A stretch of 43,892 nt of DNA from Acidimicrobiia bacterium. GTDB taxonomy: Bacteria; Actinomycetota; Acidimicrobiia; Acidimicrobiales; Aldehydirespiratoraceae. Made by a program: the position numbers and the translations under genes. Below, piece by piece: positions 38,515-43,892 of this stretch. Positions within the stretch are counted from its first letter, which is position 1, and each line of letters starts with the position of its first letter. Location of the stretch: the NCBI GenBank assembly GCA_021296315.1, contig JAGWAO010000009.1:1-43892 (forward strand), written 5' to 3'. The notes beneath the pieces were generated by a model. The model ran no database searches. It saw only the letters and a program-made list of their open reading frames with translations, and had not been told where the DNA came from.

Positions 38515-38588
38515 CGGGACGTGGCGCAGCCAGGTAGCGCACCTGCTTTGGGAGCAGGGGGTCGCCGGTTCAAATCCGGCCGTCCCGC
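38515..38588 (+). tRNA. tRNA-Pro (anticodon UGG)
   Basis: A full cloverleaf is visible. Acceptor stem CGGGACG pairs with CGTCCCG, D stem GCGC with GCGC, and anticodon stem CCTGC with GCAGG around loop TTTGGGA (anticodon TGG). The variable loop is GGGTC, and the T stem GCCGG pairs with CCGGC around TTCAAAT. CCA is not encoded, as is usual in actinobacteria. The base after the acceptor stem is C, although A is more common for tRNA-Pro. Confidence 0.96.
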
Positions 38589-38641
38589 ACGAAGCCCAAC
38601 GCCGGGCCGATCCGATAGAGCGATATGTAGCGCCCGAGTCG

Positions 38642-40135
38642 TTGGAGGACGCCTTGGCCGTGCTCGCCGAGCGCGGCCCCTCGGCCCGCGCCATCGCCGG
38701 CGGCACCGACCTGCTGCTGGAACTCAGCCGGGGCGCGAGGACCGGCATCGACACACTCGTCGATCTGAGCGTGCTCGACGGGCTCGACACCATCACCGAG
38801 CACCGCGGGCGGGTCGAGCTGGGGCCCCTCGTCACCCACGGCGACGTAGTCGGATTCCGGCGGATGCTGTCGGTGGGGCTCCCTCTCGCGCAGGCCTGCC
38901 TGGAAGTCGGGGGTCCGCAGCTTCGCAACCGGGCCACGATCGTCGGCAACATCGTCACCGCCAGCCCCGCCAACGACACCATCTCCGCGCTGTACGCGCT
39001 CGGCGCCGACGTGACCGTCTCGTCGGCCGGAGACGGCCACCGGACCATGCCGATCGAGGACTTCTTCACCGGTTTCCGCACCACCGCGCTGGAGCCGGGC
39101 GAACTCGTGACCAGGATCTCTTTCGACGCGCTCGGCGGGGGTCGCCGGGGTGTATTCGTGAAGCTCGGGCTGCGAAGGGCGCAGGCCATCTCTGTGGTCC
39201 ACGCGGCCGCGGTCGTCACCGAAGGCAGCGACGGCACCGTGGCCGACCTGGTGGTGGCCCTGGGCAGTGTCGGCCCGACCATCGAACTGGTGGACGCGGC
39301 CGCCGGCATCGCTAGGGGCCGGCTCCTCGCCGACGCGGCCGCCGAGGTCGCGGCCGCGTCCCGGGCAGCGGTCACCCCCATCGACGACCTGCGCTCCACA
39401 GCCGAGTACCGCAGCCGCACCACTGAAGTGGTGGTGGAGAGGGCACTGCGCTCCCTGGCGGCCGGCACCGAGGCCGCCACCTGGCCCCAGAGCCCTCCCC
39501 GCCTGGTCCGCGTCCCGGATTCCCCGACACGTTCGGTGACCGAGGAGCCCTCCCGGCGGGAGGTCACCGACGCCAGCACCATCACCGCCACTGTCAACGG
39601 CGTCGGGCGCAGCGCGGCCAATGCCGCGGGCCGCACGCTGCTCGACTGGCTGCGGTTCGACCTCGGGCTGACCGGCACCAAGGAGGGCTGCGCCGAGGGC
39701 GAGTGCGGCGCCTGCACCGTCCACCTCGACGGCCGGGCCGTGCTGTCGTGCCTGGTGCCCGCCGCCCGTGCCGACGGCTCGAGCATCACCACCGTCGAGG
39801 GCCTCGCCCCGCCCGACGGGAGCCTGCACCCAGTCCAGCAGGCCCTGGCCGACTGCGGGGGCGTCCAGTGCGGCTTCTGCACCCCGGGGTTCGTGATGAG
39901 CGCGGCCATGCTGGCTGGCGAGGAGCCCCACCCGAGCCGTGACCAGGTGGAGCACGGCCTGGCCGGGAACCTGTGCCGCTGCACGGGGTACTACTCGATC
40001 ATCGACGCCCTCGCCAGCAACGGCCGGACATCCCGCACCGCTGAGGCCACGCCCCCAACTGGCAGCCACGAGCGCCCAAACGGGAGCCCACCGCTGCCAA
40101 TTCCATCCGGCGACTCCGGAGCGTCCGCGCCGTGA
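38642..40135 (+). CDS. Molybdenum hydroxylase FAD/[2Fe-2S] fusion subunit (xanthine dehydrogenase family)
   Basis: 497 residues from TTG 38642. An N-terminal CoxM-type FAD domain (AIAGGTDLLLE, GPQLRNRATIVGNIVTASPANDT) is followed from about residue 340 by the two-cluster iron-sulfur domain: CAEGECGACTVHLDGRAVLSC for the plant-type cluster, then CGFCTPGFVMSAAML and CRCTGYY. This FAD-then-iron-sulfur order is the reverse of XdhA. It passes electrons from the Mo subunit to an acceptor. The start is doubtful: in-frame codons before the TTG read RYVAPES, normal family N terminus, yet no ATG or GTG precedes them back to the tRNA. Its stop overlaps the Mo-subunit start (GTGA). Confidence 0.88.
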   Translation: MEDALAVLAERGPSARAIAGGTDLLLELSRGARTGIDTLVDLSVLDGLDTITEHRGRVELGPLVTHGDVVGFRRMLSVGLPLAQACLEVGGPQLRNRATIVGNIVTASPANDTISALYALGADVTVSSAGDGHRTMPIEDFFTGFRTTALEPGELVTRISFDALGGGRRGVFVKLGLRRAQAISVVHAAAVVTEGSDGTVADLVVALGSVGPTIELVDAAAGIARGRLLADAAAEVAAASRAAVTPIDDLRSTAEYRSRTTEVVVERALRSLAAGTEAATWPQSPPRLVRVPDSPTRSVTEEPSRREVTDASTITATVNGVGRSAANAAGRTLLDWLRFDLGLTGTKEGCAEGECGACTVHLDGRAVLSCLVPAARADGSSITTVEGLAPPDGSLHPVQQALADCGGVQCGFCTPGFVMSAAMLAGEEPHPSRDQVEHGLAGNLCRCTGYYSIIDALASNGRTSRTAEATPPTGSHERPNGSPPLPIPSGDSGASAP

Positions 40136-42375
40136 GCGTCGGCGCCTCCCCGGCCCGCATCGACGCGCCCGCCAAGCTCACAGGCGAGGCCGAGTACCCG
40201 AGCGACCGGATCCCGCCTGACGCGCTGTGGGCCATGGCGGTGTTCACCGACCAGCCCCACGCCCGCCTGACCGGCCTCGATTTCTCGCCCGCGGAGGCCG
40301 TCGCGGGAGTGGTCGCCGTGTTCGGCTCGGCCGACTTGCCCGTGAACGAGTTCGGCCTCACCATGGCCGACCATCCTGTGTTCGTCGGCCTCGAGCACAC
40401 CGGCCGCAGCCCCCTGCCCTGCGATGTGTCCCGCTGGGAGGCGGACCGGCTGGCGCTGGTCGTGGCCGAGACGCCGGACGCAGCCCGGGCGGGGGCGGCC
40501 GCCATCGAGGCGCAGTGGGAACCGTTGCCGGTCCTGGCCGACATCGACGACTCGCTGTCCTCGGAGACGATGATCCACCCCGAGAACGGGGAGCCCTCCA
40601 ACGCCTACTACTCGCTGCGCATCCGCAAAGGTGACATGGCCCAGGGCTGGGCCGACGCCGATGTCGTGGTGGAGTCCACCTACGAGTTCCCCTACCAGGA
40701 GCACGCCTACCTGCAGCCCGAGGCGGGCATGGCCTACATCGACGGTGAGGGCCGGGTGACGGTCGAGGTCGCGGGCCAGTGGACCCACGAGGACCAGGAG
40801 CAGATCGCCCACGCCCTCGACCTGCCGGCCGAACGGGTCCGGGTGATCTATCCGGCCATCGGCGGTGCCTTCGGCGGGCGCGAGGACATATCGGTTCAGA
40901 TCGTGCTGGCCCTGGCCGCCATGATGCTGCACGACAGTGGCATCGACCGTCCGGTGGCCACCGTGTGGTCGCGGGAGGAGTCGATCGTCGGGCACGCCAA
41001 GCGACACCGGGGCCGGATAGTGGCCCGCTGGGGCGCCCGCCGCGACGGCCGCATCACCGCGGTGAGCAGCACGGCCTGGCTCGACGCGGGCGCCTACAAC
41101 TTCACCTCCAACAAGGTGCTCGGCAACTGCCACCTGCACCAGGCCGGCCCCTACGAGGTGCCCAACGCCGAGATCGACAGCATCGCGGTGTACACCAACG
41201 CCACTCCCGCGGGCGCTTTCCGGGGCTTCGGCGCCCCCCAGGCCGCCTTCGCAGCCGAGAGCCAGATCAACAAGCTGGCCGACGCGCTGGGGATGGACCC
41301 GGTGGAGATCCGCCGCATCAACACGCTGCGCGACGGCAGCATCGGAATCACACAGACGGCCATGCCCGACGGTGTGACCATGCCCGAGGTGATCGACCGC
41401 TGCGCCGAGGCCGCGGCGGAGCCCGCCTCCAACGGCGGCGGCGCCGACTTCAGCCCGTTCCCGTCGCTGCCGCCGGATCCGTCGGCGCTGCGCCGAGGCA
41501 AGGGCTTCGCCTGCTCGTTCAAGAACGTCGGGTTCTCGTTCGGCTACCCCGAGCGCTGCGAAGCCGAGATAGTTCTCCATGGCAACCAGGACTCCGACGA
41601 GCCCGAGCGAGCCGAGCTGTACCACGCCGGCGCCGAGGTCGGTCAGGGTGCCCACACCGCGCTGGTGCAGATGGCCGCCGAAGCCACCGGGCTGCCCGCA
41701 GGCCGCATCGAGCACCGTTTCTCCGACACGGCCACCTCCGGCGACGCCGGCTCGGCCTCGGCGTCGAGGCTCACATGGATGTCGGGCAACGCAATCCTGG
41801 GCGCGGCAGAAGAGGCCGAGAAGGCCTGGCGGGACGGCCAGCGCCCGGCCGTGGGCCGCTTCCGCTTCGTGCCACCCCCCACCGAGACGCTCGACCCCGT
41901 CGACGGGCACTGCGTCCCCAACTTCAGCTACGGGTACGTGGCCCAGCACGTGGAGTTGACGGTGGACACCGGCACCGGTCACGTCCGGGTCGACCGGGTG
42001 GTCAGTGCCCACGACGTGGGCCGGGCCATCAATCCCCAACTGGTGATGGGCCAGATCGAGGGTGCGGTCATCCAGGCCCACGGCTACGCGCTGAGCGAGA
42101 ACCTCCGATCGGACGGCGGCCGCCTCCAGAACATGCGCCTCAGCACGTACCTGATGCCCGGCATCGGAGATATCCCCACCACCGTCGACAGCGTGGTGCT
42201 GGAGCTGGCCGACCCCCTCGGCCCGTGGGGCGCCCGGGGCATGGCCGAGATGGGCATGATCCCCTACGCCCCCGCGGTGGTGGCCGCCCTGCACGACGCC
42301 ACCGGCGTCTGGTTCGACGACTTCCCCCTCACCCCCGACCGCGTCCTGGCCGGCCTTCGCCAAGCCGATGGGTAG
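40132..42375 (+). CDS. Molybdopterin-binding catalytic subunit of a xanthine dehydrogenase-family hydroxylase
   Basis: 747 residues. Opens with RIDAPAKLTGEAEYPSDR, the normal start of this subunit. Mo-cofactor motifs GGAFGGRED, AFRGFGAPQA and GAEVGQGAHT are present, and the C-terminal GARGMAEMG holds the Glu expected to act as base. Such enzymes hydroxylate a carbon next to nitrogen in purines, nicotinate, isoquinoline, or oxidise aldehydes or CO. The AYRxCSFR loop of CO dehydrogenase is not present, so CO is unlikely. With many purine deaminases nearby, a purine or N-heterocycle substrate is plausible. GTG start, coupled to the FAD/Fe-S subunit. Convergent with the HIT gene, only 9 bases between stops. 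Confidence 0.9.
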   Translation: MSVGASPARIDAPAKLTGEAEYPSDRIPPDALWAMAVFTDQPHARLTGLDFSPAEAVAGVVAVFGSADLPVNEFGLTMADHPVFVGLEHTGRSPLPCDVSRWEADRLALVVAETPDAARAGAAAIEAQWEPLPVLADIDDSLSSETMIHPENGEPSNAYYSLRIRKGDMAQGWADADVVVESTYEFPYQEHAYLQPEAGMAYIDGEGRVTVEVAGQWTHEDQEQIAHALDLPAERVRVIYPAIGGAFGGREDISVQIVLALAAMMLHDSGIDRPVATVWSREESIVGHAKRHRGRIVARWGARRDGRITAVSSTAWLDAGAYNFTSNKVLGNCHLHQAGPYEVPNAEIDSIAVYTNATPAGAFRGFGAPQAAFAAESQINKLADALGMDPVEIRRINTLRDGSIGITQTAMPDGVTMPEVIDRCAEAAAEPASNGGGADFSPFPSLPPDPSALRRGKGFACSFKNVGFSFGYPERCEAEIVLHGNQDSDEPERAELYHAGAEVGQGAHTALVQMAAEATGLPAGRIEHRFSDTATSGDAGSASASRLTWMSGNAILGAAEEAEKAWRDGQRPAVGRFRFVPPPTETLDPVDGHCVPNFSYGYVAQHVELTVDTGTGHVRVDRVVSAHDVGRAINPQLVMGQIEGAVIQAHGYALSENLRSDGGRLQNMRLSTYLMPGIGDIPTTVDSVVLELADPLGPWGARGMAEMGMIPYAPAVVAALHDATGVWFDDFPLTPDRVLAGLRQADG

Positions 42376-42384
42376 GCGACGCGG

Positions 42385-42954
42385 CTAGCTCGGCCAGGCG
42401 GCGGTGAGGCGTTCCCAGCAGTCCTGGAGGCTTTGGGGCAGGACCCTCACGTCGGCGATGGCGGTCATGAAGTTGGTGTCGGAGCGCCAGCGGGGCAGCA
42501 CGTGGATGTGGACGTGGTCGTAGACGCTGGGACCGGCTCCCTCGCCGAGGTTGACGCCGACGTTCACCCCGTCGGGCGAGAACGCCGCCTTGACCGCGGC
42601 CACCGCGTCGTGGACGGTGTCCCAGAGCTCGCGGCGCTCGTCGAGGTCCAGGCCCTCCAGGTCGGGAACAGCCCGGTAGGGCAGTATCAGCAAATGGCCC
42701 GTGGAGTACGGGTAGCGGTTCAAGATGGCGAAGACCAGCTCGCCGCGGTGCACGATGTGGGTCTTGTGGTCGGGCAGGCTCGAGTTGAGGATGGCTTCGA
42801 ACAGGCTCTGGCCCTCACCGTCGTCGGGGCCGGTTCCGGCTCCGGGGACCGTGCCCGGGATGGTGCCGGAAGAGTCCGCGATCCCGGCGGCAGCCGCCTC
42901 CCGGTCCTCCATCATGGCGGGGATCCGCCATCCGGCCCAGAGGCGCTCGACCAT
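42385..42954 (-). CDS. HIT-family protein (AP4A phosphorylase/hydrolase-like)
   Basis: 189 residues. The histidine triad reads HVHIHVLPRW near the C terminus, after the YRAVPDLEGL and NVGVNLGEGAGPSV segments typical of actinobacterial HIT proteins near thrS. These cleave or phosphorolyse nucleotidyl compounds such as diadenosine tetraphosphate, which aminoacyl-tRNA synthetases make. Residues about 18-45 are a low-complexity Ala/Gly/Pro/Asp insert. I chose ATG 42954 (MVERLWAGWRIP, the usual start), with GGAG 5 nt upstream. A longer frame to 43029 reads through a tandem repeat. thrS lies upstream and is coupled to it through two mini-ORFs. Confidence 0.9.
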   Translation of the reverse strand: MVERLWAGWRIPAMMEDREAAAAGIADSSGTIPGTVPGAGTGPDDGEGQSLFEAILNSSLPDHKTHIVHRGELVFAILNRYPYSTGHLLILPYRAVPDLEGLDLDERRELWDTVHDAVAAVKAAFSPDGVNVGVNLGEGAGPSVYDHVHIHVLPRWRSDTNFMTAIADVRVLPQSLQDCWERLTAAWPS

Positions 42955-42955
42955 G

Positions 42956-43006
42956 TCAGCTCCGAGCCCCCGTGCAACCCGGCTGAAGCCCGCCGTGCTC
43001 GACCAT
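42956..43006 (-). CDS. 16-codon mini-ORF 2 between thrS and the HIT gene
   Basis: Starts at ATG 43006 and reads MVEHGGLQPGCTGARS, then TGA. One base later comes the ATG of the HIT gene. GGAG lies 5 nt before its own start. It is identical to mini-ORF 1. It is produced by the tandem duplication and probably acts, if at all, by passing ribosomes to the HIT start. Confidence 0.4.
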   Translation of the reverse strand: MVEHGGLQPGCTGARS

Positions 43007-43007
43007 G

Positions 43008-43058
43008 TCAGCTCCGAGCCCCCGTGCAACCCGGCTGAAGCCCGCCGTGCTCGACCAT
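43008..43058 (-). CDS. 16-codon mini-ORF 1 between thrS and the HIT gene
   Basis: Starts at ATG 43058, one base after the thrS stop (TGA-C-ATG), with GGAG inside the last thrS codons. It reads MVEHGGLQPGCTGARS and stops one base before the identical mini-ORF 2. The first three residues match the HIT start. Confidence 0.4.
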   Translation of the reverse strand: MVEHGGLQPGCTGARS

Positions 43059-43059
43059 G

Positions 43060-43892
43060 TCAGCTCCGAGCCTCGACCTCGGCCGCTAAGCGAGCCGCGA
43101 ACGCCTCCAGCGGCACGTCGCGTTCGGGGCGCTTGGCGCCACGGGCGTTGACCCCCACCGTGCCGCCGGCGACATCGTCGTCGCCCACCACCAAGACGTA
43201 GGGGACCTTGGCTACCTTGGCATTGCGGACCCGCTTGCCCAGGGGCTCCTCCGCGGGGCTCGTCTCCACCCTGAAACCCCGAGAACGCAGCGTGCCGGCC
43301 ACCTCTACGGCATAGTCGGCATGGGCGGCGGCGACGGGCAGCACCTGGGCCTGCACCGGTGCCAGCCAGGCGGGGAATGCGCCGGCGTAGTGCTCGACCA
43401 GCAACCCGAAGAAGCGCTCCACCGCACCGAACAGCGCCCGATGGATCATCACGGGACGAGGCCGGGAACCGTCGGCGGCCACATACTCCAGCCCGAAGCG
43501 CTCCGGCAGGTTGAAGTCAAGCTGGATAGTTGACAGCTGCCACGACCGTCCGATGGCGTCGCGCACGTCAACGTCGATCTTGGGGCCGTAGAAGGCGCCG
43601 GCTCCCTCGTCGATCTCGTAGGCGAGCCCGTTGGTGTCCAGCGCAGCCCGCAGCCCGGCGGTGGCCTCGTCCCACAGCGCCGGCTCCCCCACTGACTTGT
43701 CGGTGGGGCGGGTGGAGAGTTTGGCCACGAAGTCCGTGAAGCCGAAGGCCCGCAGCACGCTCAACACGAACTCAAGCAGCGAGGCCAGTTCCGCGGCGAT
43801 GTCGTCGCGGGTACAGAAGATGTGGCTGTCGTCCTGGGTGAACCCTCGGCTGCGGAGCAGGCCGTGCACCGCGCCCGACAACTCGTAGCGGT
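43060..43892 (-). CDS. thrS: Threonyl-tRNA synthetase, C-terminal part (cut by window edge)
   Basis: 277 codons of the C-terminal part are present. RYELSGAVHGLLRSRGFTQDD carries class II motif 2 (the RSRGFTQDDSHIFC loop). GAFYGPKIDVDVRDAIGRSWQLSTIQLDF and RPVMIHRALFGAVERFFGLL (motif 3) complete the catalytic core, and an anticodon-binding domain follows (QAQVLPVAAAHADYA, SRGFRVE, GKRVRNAKVAKVPYVLVVGDDD). It charges tRNA-Thr. The zinc-binding and editing parts lie beyond the window. The stop is part of the 52-bp tandem repeat shared with the HIT start. Confidence 0.97.
   Translation of the reverse strand, partial: RYELSGAVHGLLRSRGFTQDDSHIFCTRDDIAAELASLLEFVLSVLRAFGFTDFVAKLSTRPTDKSVGEPALWDEATAGLRAALDTNGLAYEIDEGAGAFYGPKIDVDVRDAIGRSWQLSTIQLDFNLPERFGLEYVAADGSRPRPVMIHRALFGAVERFFGLLVEHYAGAFPAWLAPVQAQVLPVAAAHADYAVEVAGTLRSRGFRVETSPAEEPLGKRVRNAKVAKVPYVLVVGDDDVAGGTVGVNARGAKRPERDVPLEAFAARLAAEVEARS

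Larger units (their letters stand above)
42945..43072 (-). repeat. 52-bp tandem repeat across the thrS-HIT junction
   Basis: About 2.4 units with period 52 (unit marks GCTCGACCATGTCAGCTCCG at 42945, 42997 and 43049). On the minus strand each unit contains GGAGC, TGA, C and ATG in a row, that is, the thrS stop and HIT start with its ribosome site. The two complete units appear identical. Confidence 0.95.

Noticed and set aside
38521..38590. An ORF start MAQPGSAPALGAGGRRF.
   Set aside because: It is a translation of the tRNA-Pro gene.
39991..42363. A 790-codon open frame on the minus strand.
   Set aside because: It mirrors the molybdenum hydroxylase catalytic subunit, which has clear cofactor motifs on the plus strand.
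40132..42375. Molybdenum hydroxylase as CO dehydrogenase.
   Set aside because: The AYRxCSFR active-site loop of form I CO dehydrogenase is missing; the matching region reads AFRGFGAPQ.
42955..43029. An N-terminal extension of the HIT protein (MHGGSELTWSS...).
   Set aside because: It is read from the 52-bp tandem repeat; the internal ATG with its own GGAG site matches the normal HIT start.
42945..43072. Tandem repeats considered as a CRISPR array.
   Set aside because: Units are directly adjacent with no unique spacers and only about 2.4 copies.

Overview
The window is strongly GC-rich, uses GTG and TTG starts freely, and carries a CarD RNA-polymerase-binding regulator, an F420-type luciferase-like oxidoreductase, many acyl-CoA enzymes and several genes that seem to be transcribed without leaders. 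I infer a high-GC Actinomycetota chromosome, possibly an Acidimicrobiia-like lineage. No phage, insertion sequence or CRISPR array is visible. Nearly all genes are catabolic: import of small molecules, hydrolysis or deamination of C-N bonds, CoA activation and beta-oxidation.

Left part (1-13 kb). Two divergent class III CoA-transferases; the minus-strand one is coupled to an M20 amidohydrolase and then the edge of an FAD enzyme. A minus-strand operon (9161 to 4061) follows: NMT1/THI5-type binding protein, ATPase, permease, F420-type LLM oxidoreductase and an enamidase-like amidohydrolase. A divergent GntR/FCD regulator faces it. Next come a DUF1185 protein and a ThDP enzyme. The enamidase is the most specific clue: the known enzyme opens a reduced 6-oxonicotinate ring, so this operon may import and break down an N-heterocycle.

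Middle part (12.4-24 kb). A HAD-like nucleotidase lacking its nucleophile, an unrecognised protein, a Tat-type D-aminoacylase-like amidohydrolase lacking the usual HxH, a CapA-like phosphoesterase, carD, an SDR, a thiolase, an LLM monooxygenase, a methyltransferase and an acyl-CoA dehydrogenase.

Purine/nucleoside island (23.5-35.5 kb). One minus-strand operon holds three adenosine-deaminase-family genes (the first is frameshifted and has lost its HAGE motif), a complete BMP-type nucleoside ABC transporter, and a ring-hydroxylating oxygenase alpha subunit lacking its Rieske domain. An 8-oxoguanine-deaminase-like gene is divergent from it and an SAH/MTA-deaminase-like gene lies beyond. Together they suggest uptake of nucleosides or modified purines and repeated deamination.

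Right part (35.5-43.9 kb). An ArsI/CadI-type dioxygenase, a paired heteromeric-type acyl-CoA dehydrogenase, tRNA-Pro(UGG), a two-gene molybdenum hydroxylase (xanthine dehydrogenase family), and a HIT protein downstream of thrS, which runs off the window.

Cross-cutting structure. A composite dispersed repeat of about 100 bp occurs six times, five of them directly at gene 3' ends in a fixed orientation. Short tandem duplications sit on gene junctions, and two of them have copied a translation start so that tiny ORFs now link neighbouring genes. A TANNNT box 7-9 nt before the start codon recurs at operon-leading genes, as expected for leaderless transcripts.
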